Source: Larus michahellis (taxonomy: Eukaryota; Chordata; Aves; Charadriiformes; Laridae). From it: a DNA stretch of 64,000 nucleotides. Positions within the stretch are counted from its first letter, which is position 1, and each line of letters starts with the position of its first letter. The stretch lies in NCBI RefSeq assembly GCF_964199755.1, contig NC_133913.1, positions 8,658,201-8,722,200 on the forward strand, read 5' to 3'. This document shows positions 22,796 to 34,367 of the stretch, piece by piece. The notes beneath the pieces are model-generated. The model did not search any database, was not told the DNA's origin, and was given only the letters and a program-made list of their open reading frames with translations. The position numbers were made by a program, and so were the translations under genes.

Positions 22796-23765
22796 CAAGA
22801 GTAGTTGCTCCAGTTTGTGCTGGGGACCATGCCCTGTGGCACATCACCACCTTTCTTGAGCACATGTATATGGCGCTCATCAGAATTTCTAGCCCCCTTT
22901 GGTGCACAAACTGCTGTGTCTGTTGAATGCTGTCTCTCAGGGTGATAAAGTTTTTCCTTACATCTGCCTGGAGTTTCCTATGTTGCAACTGGTGTCTGAT
23001 GCTTCTCATCCTACTGTGTACCATTAGGTAGAAGAAGACAGGAAAAAGATCAACCCTTCACCTTCTTTTCTTCAAGGATGATCAAATCCAGCTGTCAGCC
23101 TTGCCTTGTACATCACATACTTCAGATTCCTAACAATCTTTGTGGCCCTGCAGTAGACTCCCTCCAGGATTTCAATGACTTCCTTTTTCTGGAGAGCCCA
23201 AATCCGGACACAGTGCTGCAGATAAGGTCTTGTAAGTGCAGAGTATAGCGGAAGAATCACTGCAAAGCTGTTTTCTACCCATTGGCCCACAGTCAGCTTA
23301 TGTGAATCTAGTGCTTACATTTGTCTTTACTGAACTTAATGAATTTGCCTGTACGTGCTATCCCTTCAACTGGATCAGTGATAAGGTTGTTAAACAGTGT
23401 TGACTAGAGTTTTCCTGACTGTGGGAGTCCCGTGGTGACTGGCTTTCATGTGGGTTGTATACCAGTGATCATAGCATTTTCAGCCTCACGGTCCAGCCAA
23501 TTTTCCATCCATCTCATAGTCCATCTATTCAGCCCATGCTCCACCAATTTGGCTATCAATATAATTTAGTAGATAATCTCAAAGGCTACAAAGGAAATCA
23601 ATATCCAGTGTTCCCTGCTTATGCATAAAGACAATCACGTCCTAATAGAAGCGAATCAGGTTGGTCAGGCACATTTTTAATTGGATGGTTGTTTCCCATC
23701 ACCCTCCTGTCCTTCATGTGCTTGTAAATAGCTTCTAGGGGAATTTGCTTAATGACTATTGAGTT
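22796..23765 (-). pseudogene. Old CR1 fragment
   Basis: A heavily diverged minus-strand CR1. Recognisable blocks are the 3' domain near 22930-23010, a stretch matching RPYLQHCVRIW-like codons near 23200-23240, the RT palm region near 23370-23560 and the ISFY- and thumb-proximal region near 23640-23740. Indels break every frame. The divergence suggests an old insertion compared with element 1. The left limit next to the LTR is uncertain. Confidence 0.7.
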
Positions 23766-24309
23766 TAAAGTTGAAATTTAAAAGATTTGTATCTGGTTCA
23801 CATACATTCTTTCCTCAAAAATGAAGGAACTCGTGGATCAAGTGGTTGAATTCAGACCTAATCTGAATCAAGCAAGACAATTTATTCTTCCACAGAAAAA
23901 GTCCTTCTTATTAATAACTGTATTAAAGGACGATGGAATCTGTAAGACCAGACTGAATTGTTCTCTGTATTAATGTTTCTTTAATAGAACCTGAAACACT
24001 TTACCTCTTTATACTGTTTTTTGTTGGTTTTATTGTAGGCTTTTTTCTTCATCTTCTTCTATTCCTTCTTTTCCTCCTTTGTAGGTCACTGTTTGTCAGA
24101 GCTATTAATCCTCTTTCCTCCACCACTCCCTGAGGCTGGAGACCACCACACACACATTTTTAAAAATAATTACAGGTTTGCTGGAGGCTGTCATCTTCAA
24201 ATAAGAATTTTAAATATCAATGAGTTACAAAAGAGTTGTCTAGTGCTCAGGTCAGGAAAGCTCTTTCTTTCTATGATGTTGCTGTTCTGTGTCACTGATT
24301 GAAACTAGT
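23766..24309. other. spacer with T/C-rich tract
   Basis: No gene is recognised. A pyrimidine-rich stretch lies around 24030-24130. Confidence 0.5.
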
Positions 24310-26100
24310 GTAGGATTAGAGGGCAGACCAGCATGGGAGACGTGGTTGGCGTCTGCTACAGACCACCTACATGAAGCACTATATGAAGCCTTCATGAGTA
24401 AACTGGAAGAAGCCTGACGTTTTCAGGTCCTGGTCTTCATACAGGACTTAAATGATTCCAATATCTGCTGGAAGGGCAACACAGCGGGGCACAAGGAATC
24501 CAGAAGGTTTTTGAAATGCATTGATGCTAAATTCCTCACACAGGCATTTGAGAAGCTGATGAGGCAAGGGGGACTTCTGGGACACATAATTAAAAACAAA
24601 GACAAAATGGTTGGGGCTGTTAGAGGTCAGGGACAGACTTGACTGAAGTGACCATTAGATGGTGGAGTTCAGAAGCTTGGGAGAAGGGAACAAGGCAAAT
24701 AGCAAGATCGCAGTCCTGGTCTTTAGGAGAGCAGATTTTGTCTGTTCAGGGGCTTGCTTGGAATACTCCACTGGGATACCATTCTGGAGAGAAGCGAGGT
24801 CCAGGAGACTTTTGGTTTTCAATGTCCACTTCCTCCAAGCTCCAGAGCAGTCTGTCCCCATGTGCAAGAAGTCAAGCAAAGGTGGCAGGAGGCACATATG
24901 AGTGAACAAGGATCTCCTTGCTGAAGTAAAACACAGAAATGAAGAATACAAGAAGTGGAGGCAGGGTCAGGTATCCTGGGGGTAACATAGAGACAATGTC
25001 TGATGTTGCAGGCTTTGGGTTAGGATAACAAAAGTTATTCTGGAGCTGAACCTGGAGAGGCATAAGAAGGGCAACAAGAAGGGCTTCTGCAGGTATATCA
25101 GCAATAATAGGAAGACCAGGAAAAAGGCAGGCCTGCTACTTAATGGGTCAGGGGACCTGGTTACAAAGGACATGGAAAAGATTAGGTTCTTAATGCCTTC
25201 TTCTCCTTGATCTTTATTGATAAGATTTGCCTTTAGGAATCTCAGTACCCTGAGATCCATGAGAAGTCTGGAGCAAGGAAGACTTACCCTTAGTGGAGGA
25301 AGATCATGTTAGGGAACATTTAAACAAACTAGGCCTGCAGAATTCCATGGGATCTGATGGCATGTACCAATAAGTGCTAAAGGAGCTGGGCAGTGTCATT
25401 GCAAGGTCACTCTTAATTGTCCTTGAAGGGTCATTGTGATTTGGGCAGGTTCCTAAGAACAGGAAGAATAGAAATGTCACTCTTGCCTTCAAGAAGGGCA
25501 AGAAGGAAGATATGGGTAACTACAGGCCAGTAAGCCTTCCCCTCAATCCCTGGGAAGGTGATTGGAATAACCCCCCTGGAAGCCATTTCCAACCATATGA
25601 AGGACAAGAAAGTGGTTGATAGTAGTCAGCATAGATGTATGAAAGGGGAATTATGCTTGACCAATCCAATGGACTTCTACAGTGAAATTAATAGCTGAGT
25701 GAATGAGGGGAGAGCAGTGCATGATTTTACCCTGACTTTAGCAAGGCTTTTGACAGTGTGTTCAATAACGTCCTCGTAGATAAATTCACGGAGTATGGGT
25801 TACATAAGTGGACAATGAAGGAGATAGAAAGCTGGCTGAACTGCTAGGCTTAAAAGGTTGTGATCAGTGGCACAAATTCCAGGTGGAGGCAGGGGCAATA
25901 CTGGAGTGAGTATTTTTTAATATATTCATTAATGACCTGTCAAAAGCTTTGCATATGATACAAAACTGAAAGGTGTTTGATAAACTAGATGGTTGTGCTC
26001 AGGGGGACCTTGACAGGCTGGAGAAATAGGCAGACAGATATCTTATGAAGTTCAGCAAGTGGAAATGCAAAGTCCTGCACTTGGTTGTGACCAGCCAATG
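24310..26100 (+). pseudogene. Old CR1 copy, endonuclease to RT
   Basis: A plus-strand CR1 remnant starting in the endonuclease (VCYRPP-equivalent near 24345-24365, GDFN-equivalent near 24435), through the linker (NKKGFCRYISNN-like near 25070-25100), RT fingers near 25480-25520, SQHRC-like near 25625, the palm near 25735, and ending after a KVLHL-like block near 26080. The 5' part, the C-terminal domain and the tail are missing. Many stops and indels. Confidence 0.8.
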
Positions 26101-26646
26101 AACCTCTACAATGGTAGAAGGGTATGAGGATATGGGAAGGAATTTGTACTCATGAAACTCAGGGAATAATGTAGGAAATTGCTAACCACAGCTGTTGCAA
26201 AGCAAGCTGAACTTAACACAAAGGTGACCAGAAGGTACCCTTAGTTCTAGATTCAGTAGAACAACTGGCTGTATCAGTTGAGTGGATCAACTGGCTATGT
26301 AACTGTCTCTGAGTTAATCAAAAGAGTGCATATATCTTCCTAATTTAGCCAGGGACGTGATTACATCATTCAGCACAACATAGTGTATTAAAACTGTAAA
26401 GCAAACAAAAAGAACTTCCAAAAGAGCAATGGGCTTGAGCTGATTTCAACCCACGTGTTTTCTCCTGTTGACTGGGCATGACCAGCATTGTGACACTGAG
26501 TATAGTATGAAGAATGGTAAAAAAATTCATGTTTTCATTGTGATTCAACTGTGTATTCCAATTGCTACTCTCTGCTATGTGTAGTTTATATTTGTATTGT
26601 AATTTACGAACATTACTCTACCATGCTAAATCAAAATCCTGTGTAA
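26101..26646. other. spacer, no gene recognised
   Basis: AT-rich; no coding family or repeat edge is identified. Confidence 0.5.
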
Positions 26647-27170
26647 CAGAATCATAGAATCACAGAATCATTTGGATTGGAAAAGACCTATCAGCAGTTG
26701 AAACCTCCCCCGGTGCAACTTGAGGCCATTTCCTCGTGTTCTGTCCCCTGTTACTTGGGAGCAGAGACCAAATCCTTTCTTTCTACAACCTCATTTCAGG
26801 GAGTTGTAGAGAGCGAGAAGGTCTCCCCTCAGTCTCCTTTTCTCCAGGCTGAACACCCCCAGCTCCCTCAGCCGCTCCTCACAAGACTCGTGCTCCAGAC
26901 CCCTCACCAGCTCCGTTGCCCTTCTCTGCACCCACTCCAGTACCTGAATGTCTTTTGTGTGGTGAGGGGCCCAAAACTGGACACAATACTTGAGGTGGGG
27001 CCTCATCAGTGCCGAGTACAGGGGGATGATCCCTTCCCTAGTCCTACTTACCACACTATTTCTGATACAAGCCAGGAAGCTGTTGGCATTCTTCACCATG
27101 TGGGCACACTGCTGGCTCATAGTCAGCCAGCTGTCGACCAACACCCCCAGGTGCTTTTCTTCCTTTTCTG
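26647..27170 (-). mobile_element. CR1 3' fragment
   Basis: On the plus strand it opens with the reversed tail (cagaatcatagaatcacagaatcat). The C-terminal CR1 domain is open for 117 codons (27144-26791) with [18 protein letters not shown] and [11 protein letters not shown] blocks, resembling element 1. Most of the 3' UTR and last codons are deleted between the tail and about 26700. The 5' truncation point is near 27165. Confidence 0.9.
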
Positions 27171-27494
27171 TTATATATTTAACATGACCTAGTAATCTAG
27201 AATTTCCTTCATCTGTTCTGTTTTGAATGGGTCTGTTACAATGAGATTGACTACTTCTGATAATTCATGACCTGTATATAGTTACTCTCCCATAACTAGA
27301 AAGAAAGTTACTATGATTAGCCTAGTATATACTAAAGGAGCAAGCAAGGTGTCTAAACACAGGCATACAGTAATATTTTATTTGTCTTAGGGTATTAGAC
27401 ACTTCTGTACAAGGCGTATGTTAAATTATACTCCTTAGTGGGGGCAAGAAGCCAGGTGTGATGATCTGGGGCACCTAAAATGTCAGTTCCTAAT
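27171..27494. other. spacer
   Basis: Nothing recognised between two CR1 pieces. Confidence 0.45.
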
Positions 27495-29311
27495 GACAGA
27501 TAATGACAGTAAGGCACCACCAATCCAGGATGTTCCTGGAATGCATTGATGACAACTTCCTCCTCCAAATAGTAGAGGAACCAACAAGAAACGGTGCTAT
27601 GCTGGACCTCGTTCTCACCAACAGGGAAGGGCTGGTGACCAATGTGAGGCTCAGGGATAACTTTGGCTGCAGTGACCACCAAGTGATAGAATCCTCAGGG
27701 CAGCTAGGAGGATGTATTCCAAGCTTACGACCCTGGACTTTAGGCACGCAGACTTTGATCATTTCAGGGATCTGCTGGCCAAAGTGCCGTGGGAAAAGCT
27801 CTAGAGGGAAGGGGGGCCCAGGACAGCTGGTCAGTATTCAAGGATCACCTTCTCCGTGTCCAGGAGCAAACTATACCGACAAAGAGGAAGGCAGGAAAGA
27901 ATGCTAGGAGACCTGCCTGGATGCACAGGGAGCTCCTGGACACACTGTCACACAAAAAGAAACTTTATAAGGAGTGGAAGAAAGGACAGCTAGAATGGGG
28001 GGCATATAAGGAAGCTGTCCAAACAGCAAGAGACCTGATGAGAAAAGCTAAAGCTCAGTTAGAATTAAATCTAGCCAAGGAGACCAAGGGAAACAGCAAA
28101 AATTTCTATAGGTACATTACTGGTAAGAAGACTAGGGAAGGTGTGGGCCCCCTCAGAAAGGAAACAGAGGAGCTGGTGAGAAGTGATATGGAGAAGGCCG
28201 AGGTTCTCAACGACTTCTTTTCCTCAGTCTTCACTGGCAAGGGCTCCAGCCACACTCCCGGAGTCACAGAAGACAATGGCAGGGGCTGGACAGAACTGCC
28301 CATCGCAAGTGAAGATCAGGTTTGTGACCATCTGATGAACCTGAAAGTGACCAAGTCCATGGGACCCGATGGGATACACCCACGGGTACTGAAGGAACTG
28401 GCGGATGAGGTTGCTAAACCGCTCTCTATTATATTCCAAAAGTCACGGCAGTCTGGTGAAGTCCCCACTGACTGGAAAAGGGGAAACATAATCCCCATTT
28501 TCAAAAAGGGAAAGAAGGATGAACCTGGGAACTATAGGCCAGTCAGTCTCACCTCAGTGCCTGGTAAGATTATGGAGCAGATCCTCCTGGAGGCTCTGCT
28601 GAGGCAGAAGAATAATGAAGAGGTGATTGGGTACAATCAACACGGCTTCACCAAGGGCAAATCGTGCCTGACAAACCTGGTGGCCTTCTATGAGAAGGTC
28701 ACAACATCAATAGACAAGGGCAGAGCAACTGACGTCATTTACCTGGACCTGAGCAACAAAGCCTTTGACACTGTCCCACATGACATCCTGGTCTCCAAGC
28801 TGATAAAATAGGGATTTGATGGACTGACAATTCAGTGGATAAAGAACTGGCTTGACAGCTGCACCCATAGAGCGGCTGTCAATGGGTCCATGTCCAGGTG
28901 GAGGCCAGTGACAAGTGGAGTCCCTCAAGGATCAGTACTGGGACTGGTCTTGTTTAACATCTTCGTCAGCAACATGGACCGTGGCGTAGAGTGCACCCTC
29001 AGCAAGTCTGCCAACAACACCAAGCTGTGTGGGGCGGCTGCCACGCTGGAGGGAAGGGATGCCATCCAGAGGGACCTTGACAGGCTGGAGAGGTGGACCC
29101 ATGCCAACCTCTTGCAGTTCAACAAGACCAAGTGCAAGGTCCTCCATCTGGGTCGGGGCAATCCCAAGCACCGATACAGGCTGTGCAGTGACTGGCTTGA
29201 GAGCAGCCCTGAAGAAAAGGACTTGGGGGTGCTGGTGGACGAGAGGCTCAACATGAGTGTGCACTAGCAGCCCAGAAAGCTAATCGTATCCTCGGCTGCA
29301 TCAGGAGGAGC
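27495..29311 (+). pseudogene. CR1 copy D, left segment (endonuclease to RT), split by element 2
   Basis: It starts inside the endonuclease (MFLECIDDNFLLQ block, TNREGLV, SDHQVIE) and has long open frames: 27503-27907, 27789-28811 (340 codons with [48 protein letters not shown] and an insertion-bearing [12 protein letters not shown] block) and 28890-29267 (PQGSVLG, then a degraded SANNTKL in place of the catalytic FADD). It stops near 29311 in the codons before the C-terminal domain. The missing 3' part is found at 33762-34348 beyond the inserted element 2. Confidence 0.88.
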
Positions 29312-29731
29312 CGAGGAGACCAGCTCCAGTGCAGCTAACTCCGCGCTGGGGAAGGGAATCGCGGCAAAAAAAGCCCGTCAAGGGGCTCATTTTCCAGGCT
29401 TTTCCAAGCCCGGAGAAGCGGCCGCCGCGGGCCGGTCCCCGGCCCTTCCGGGGGGCGGAGGCAGCCGAGGAGCCGAGGGCGGAGGCAGCGCCCCCGGCGG
29501 CACGTCTGCACGAGGCGGGCTGGGACCGCTCCCCCTCCTAAAAGCAGCCCTTCGGCAGCACTGAGCAAACGAGCGGCGAGTGGGCGCTGCCCGCGCGTCA
29601 CCCGCGGAACCCCCCGGGAGCACCAGAGGAGGGGGTGCGGAGGAGGGGCGGTGGCAGCGGCGGGTGACGGCGAGGGGAGGAGCAAGGGGAGAGCGGGCCG
29701 GCGGGCAGGCTGGGCCGACTGCAAAGAAAAC
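29312..29731 (+). promoter_or_regulatory. CpG-rich 5' UTR of CR1 element 2
   Basis: A strongly GC- and CpG-rich block in AT-rich surroundings, equivalent to the 5' UTR of element 1 and ending at the ORF1 ATG at 29732. Internal-promoter function is inferred from LINE biology. No TATA box or specific site was identified. Confidence 0.6.
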
Positions 29732-30763
29732 ATGGTCTCCGAACGGCCTGCAGCCAAAGCCAGAAGGAATAAAGCGACCCAAACGGACCTGACGGAGAGA
29801 CACGCAGCCGTCCAGGCGATGGGCTGCAGGGAACGTCTGTCGCTCTGGCGGGAGGACAGCAAAGACAGCGCCTGTGTGCGCTGCGACCAGGTAAATGATC
29901 TGCTCAGCCTGGTGGCTGAGCTTGAGGAGGAAGCAGAAAGACAGAGGACCGTTTGGGAGTGTGAAAGGGAGATCTATTGGTGGAGCCATACCCTGCCATC
30001 CTCAGGGAAAAAGCAGCAGGAGGGGGCTCCACGGGAGGTGGAGGATCCCCTGCCCTCTTGTCACCAGGCAGAAGGAGGGAACTAGGAGAGGATGGGGGGA
30101 ATGGAAGCAGGTACCTGCTCGGGGCAGCAGGAGAGCCCCCTCCAGACCCCCCATGCTGCCCCAGGTGCCCATACAGAACAGATACGGGCCTCTGGAGACA
30201 GACGATGAGGGAATTAAGGATGCGATAAAGCCCCATCTGGGGAATTGCCAAAGCAGCCAGCTCCACGCGTTAAGACTGCTTCTGTGAAGAGCAGGAGGAG
30301 GGCAATACTCATAGGGGGTTCCATTCTGAGGGGAACTGAGCGTGCCATATGCAGGCCAGACCCTTCCCACAGGGAGGTCTGCTGCCTCCCTGGGGCCCGC
30401 GTTAAGGATATAGCCAGGAAGCTTCCTGGCCTGATACAGCCCTCACATTATTACCCTCTTTTGATCGTACAGGCAGAGAGTGAGGAGCTGGACAGTAGAA
30501 GTCTGAGGGCAATGAAGAAAGTTTCCAGGGCCTTGGGACGGCTTGTCAAGGGTTCGGGAGCATAAACTGTGTTCTCCTCTGCCCTTCCAGTTTTGGGGAC
30601 TGATGAATGGGTAAACAAGAAAATTGGACAGATCGACACCTGGCTCCAAAACTGGTGCTACCAGCAGGACTTTGGGTTCTGTGATCATAGTTTGATCTGC
30701 AGGACACCAGGCCTGCTTGCTAAGAATGGGAAAAGCCTATCCCAAAGGGGAAAAGGGGACTAG
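29732..30763 (+). pseudogene. CR1 ORF1 of element 2, frameshifted
   Basis: The ATG at 29732 begins MVSERPAAKA; the Cys cluster (CVRCDQVNDLL) and coiled-coil stretch are readable to a stop at 30083-30085. The linker continues in another frame (to 30287) and the SGNH-like domain in a third (30245-30565), with a stop inside the next block and continuation to 30763. The nucleophile motif reads GGSIL instead of GDSLL, and the C-terminal catalytic position reads NGKSL instead of the DGVHL seen in the CR1 at 63.4 kb. It is not expected to give a full-length product. Confidence 0.82.
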
Positions 30764-30779
30764 GCCAAGAGTTAGCAAG

Positions 30780-33649
30780 GCTCATGGACAGGGCTTTAAA
30801 CTAGAAACGAAGGGGGAAGGGGATAAAACCAGGCCCACTAGTAACGAGCCTAGGGATAAAGGGCCAAGGATGGGGGTGAAATCGGTAGCCCAGCTCAAGT
30901 GCATCTACACGAATGCACGTAGCATGGGCAACAAACGGGATGAGCTGGAAGCCGTTATGCAGCAGGGCACCTATGACGTAGTTGCCATCATGGAAACGTG
31001 GTGGGATGACTGTCACAACTGGCATGCTGCGATGAATGGCTATAAGCTCTTCAGAAGGGATAGGCAAGGAAGGAGAGGTGGGGGTGTGGCTCTGTGCATC
31101 AGGGAATGTTTTGATTGTATAGCGCTAGATTCCAGTGATGATAAAGTCGAGTGTTTATGGGTAAGGATGAAGGAGAAGGCAAATAAGGGAGATCTTGTGC
31201 TGGGAGTATGCTATAGACCACCCAACCAGGATAAGGAGACAGATGAAGTATTCTGTAAGCATCTGGCTGAAGTCTTGCAATCGCCAGCCCTTGTTCTGGT
31301 TGGGGACTTCAACCTGCTGAGTATCTGCTGGAAATATAACACAGCAGAGAGCAGGCAGGCTAGAAGGTTCCTCAAGTGCATGGAAGATAACTTCCTGACC
31401 CAACTGGTAGGTGAGCCTGCCAGGGGAGGTGCCTCACTGGACCTACTGTTCACAAACAGGGAAGGACTAGTGGGAGGTGGTCGGAGGTCATCTTGGGTTT
31501 AGTAATCATGAAATGGTCAAGTTTTCAATTTGTAGTGATGTAAGGAGTGGGGTTAGCAAAGCCTCCACCTTGGACTTCTGGAGGGCGGACTTCGGCTTGT
31601 TCAGGACACTGGTTGAAAGAGTCCCTTGGGAGATAGTCCTGAAGGGCAAAGGGGTCCAGGAAGGCTGGACACTCTTCAAGAAGGAAATCTTAAAGGCCCA
31701 GGAGCAGGCTGTCCCCAAGTATCACAAGTGTAAAGGGCGGGGAAAATGCCCGGTCTGGATGAATAAGGAACTTCTGAAGGAACTTAGGAATAACAGGAGG
31801 GTTTACCATCTTTGGAAGAAGGGACAAGCAACTCAGGAGGAGTACAGCGATCTCGTTAGGTTATAGAGAGAGAAAATTAGGAAGGCAAAAGCCCAGATGG
31901 AGCTCAACTTGGCCACTAACATTAAGGACAACAAAAAAAGTTTTTATAAATACATCAACAAAAAGAGAGCCAGGGAGAATCTCCATCCCTTACTGGATGC
32001 GGGGGGGAAAGTTGCAACCAATGTTGAGGAGAAGGCTGAGATACTTAATGCCTTCTTTGCCTCCGTCTTCAATAGTCAGACCAGCCATCCCCAGGCTGTT
32101 CAGCCCCCTGAGCTGGAAGATAAGGATGGAGAGCAGAACAGCCCACCCATAATCCAGGAGGAAGTAGTCAATGATCTGCTTCTGCACCTAGATGCACATA
32201 AGTCTATGGGGCCGGATGGGATTCACCCAAGAGTACTCAGGGAGCTGGCGGGAGAGCTCACCAAGCCTCTCTCCATCATTCATCAACAGTCTTGGTCAAC
32301 AGGGGAGGTACCAGATGACTGGAGAGTGGCTAATGTGACGCCCATCTACAAGAAGGGTCAGAAGGAGGATCTGGAGAACTACAGGCCTGTCAGCCTGACC
32401 TCGGTACCAGGAAAGATCATGGAGAGGATCATCTTGAGTGAGCTCTCACGGCAAGCGTGGGGCACCCAAGGGATCAGGGCCAGCCAGCATGGGTTTAGGA
32501 ATGGGAGGTCCTGCTTAACCAACCTGATCTCTTTCTATGACCATGTGACCCGCCTTCTGGATGCGGGGAAGGCTGTGGACATTGTCTGTCTGGACTTTGG
32601 TAAGGCCTTTGACACCGTCCCCCACAGCATTCTCCTGGAGAAGCTGGCGAATCATGGCATAGACAAGTGTACTCTTCACTGGGTTAAAAACTGGCTGGAT
32701 GGCCGTGCCCAGAGAGTTGTGATTAATGGGGTGAAATCCTCTTGGCGGCCCGTCACCAGTGGTGTCCCTCAGGGCTCAGTTTTGGGGCCAGTTTTGTTTA
32801 ATATCTTTATCAATGATCTGGATGAGGGGATTGAGTGCACCCTCAGTAAGTTTGCAGATGACACCAAGCTCGGTGGGAGTGTTGATCTGCTTGAGGGTGG
32901 GAAGGCTCTACAGAGGGACCTGGACAGGCTGGATTGATGGGCCAAGGCCAACTGTATGAGGTTTAATAAGGCCAAGTGCCGGGTCTTGCATTTTGGTCGC
33001 AACAACCGCAAGCAACGCTGCAGGCTTTGGGAAGAGTGGCTGGAAAGCTGCCCAGCAGAAAAGAACCTGGGGGTGCTGGTGGGCAGCCAGCTTAACATGA
33101 GCCAGCAGTGTGCCCAGGTGGCCAAGAAGGCCAACAGCATTCCGGCTTGTATCAGGAATAGCGTGGCCAGCAGGAGCAGGGAAGTGATGGTGCCTCTGTA
33201 CTCGGCACTGGTGAGGCCTCACCTCGAGTGCTGTGTTCAGTTCTGGGCCCCTCTGTACAAGAGGGACATTGAGGTGCTGGAGCGTGTCCGGAGGAGAGCT
33301 ACCAGGCTGGTGAGGGGTCTGGAGACCAGGGCATATGAGGAGAGGCTGAGGGAGCTGGGCATGTTTAGCTTGGAGAAGAGGAGGCTGAGGGGAGACCTCA
33401 TTGCCCTCTACAACTACCTGAAAGGAGGTTGTAGAGAGGTGGGTGTTGGCCTCTTCTCCCAGAGGAGAGGTCTCTGAAGGAAATGGTCTGAAGCTGCGGC
33501 AGGGGAGGTTTAGGTTAGATATTAGGAGGAATTACTTTACTGAAAGAGTGGTCAGGCACTGGAACAGCCTGCCCAGGGAGGTGGTTGAGTCACCATCCCT
33601 AGAGGTATTTAAGAAATGTGTAGATTTGGCACTTCAGGGCATGCTCTAG
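30780..33649 (+). pseudogene. CR1 ORF2 of element 2, few lesions
   Basis: The endonuclease (TNARSMGN, METWW, VCYRPP, GDFNL) is open to 31502, where a frameshift moves the reading to 31477-31866; the SDH motif reads SNH. A TAG at 31864-31866 follows LVRL, then the RT is open for 346 codons (31897-32937) with the full [12 protein letters not shown] and FADDTKLGG blocks. A TGA at 32935-32937 precedes the continuation 32956-33477, and a deletion near 33460 shifts the frame for the last block (33443-33649). In total I count two stops and two frameshifts. Confidence 0.85.
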
Positions 33650-33761
33650 TGACAGAGACTGTAGGGGTTTGTTTTTTTGTTTTGTTTTTTTGTATGTGTA
33701 TGGTTGGACTCGATGATCTCAAAGGTCCTTTCCAACCATGAAGATTCTATGATTCCATTCT

Positions 33762-34348
33762 AAGCATGGCCAGCAGTTCGAGGGAGATCATTCTCCCCCT
33801 GTACTCCACTCTCGTGAGACCTCACCTGGAGTAATGCGTCCAATTCTGGACCCCTACTGCAAGAAAGATATGGACATACTGGAACGTGTCCAGAGAAGGG
33901 CCACGAGGATGATCAGAGGGCAGGCGCACCTCTCCTATGAGGACAGACTGAGAGAGTTGGTGTTGTTCAGTCTGGAGAAAAGAAGGCTCCAAGGAGACCT
34001 TATAGTGGCCTACCAGTATCTTAAGGGGGCCTACAGGAAAGCTGGTGAGGGACTTTTTAGGATGTCGGGTAATGGTAGGACTAGAGGGAATGGATTAAAA
34101 CTAGAAATGGGTCGATTCAGACTGGACGTTAGGAAGAAGTTCTTCACCATGAGGGTGGTGAGACACTGGAACAGATTGCCCAGAGAGGTGGTGGAAGCCC
34201 CATTCCTGGAAGTTTTTAAGGCCAGGCTGGATGGGGCTCTGAGCAACCTGATCTAGTGGGAGATGCCCCTGCCCATGGCAGGGGGGTTGGAACTAGATGA
34301 TCTTTAAGGTCCCTTCCAACCCTAACAATTCTATGATTCTATGAATCC
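33762..34348 (+). pseudogene. CR1 copy D, right segment (C-terminal domain and tail)
   Basis: It resumes the codons interrupted at 29311 ([17 protein letters not shown]-like), then an RPHLE block broken by a stop, 140 open codons at 33834-34256 ([40 protein letters not shown]) and a 3' UTR with gggggttggaactagatg and the octamer tail ending near 34348. Confidence 0.88.
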
Positions 34349-34367
34349 TATCCTTACCTTCTGTTGA

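Larger units (their letters stand above)
29312..33761 (+). mobile_element. Near full-length CR1 LINE (element 2), inserted inside copy D
   Basis: It contains the CpG-rich 5' UTR (29312-29731), ORF1 (29732 to about 30763, frame-broken), ORF2 (about 30780-33649, frame-broken) and a 3' UTR ending gattctatgattccattct. It is the same subfamily as element 1, but more decayed. Both edges abut CR1 copy D sequence that is continuous once this element is removed. The shared edge sequence is at most agc (3 nt), typical of CR1's short or absent target duplications. The T-rich stretch at 33667-33690 in the 3' UTR is specific to this copy. Confidence 0.92.

Noticed and set aside
29335-30370. Minus-strand frames of up to 200 codons over the GC-rich CR1 5' UTR and ORF1
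   Set aside because: GC-rich DNA is poor in stop codons; the Pro/Ala/Arg-rich translations are composition artefacts.
3216-34348. CRISPR-like or satellite interpretation of the many short octamer repeats
   Set aside because: The octamer arrays sit at the 3' ends of CR1 elements and are their normal tails; there are no spacers.
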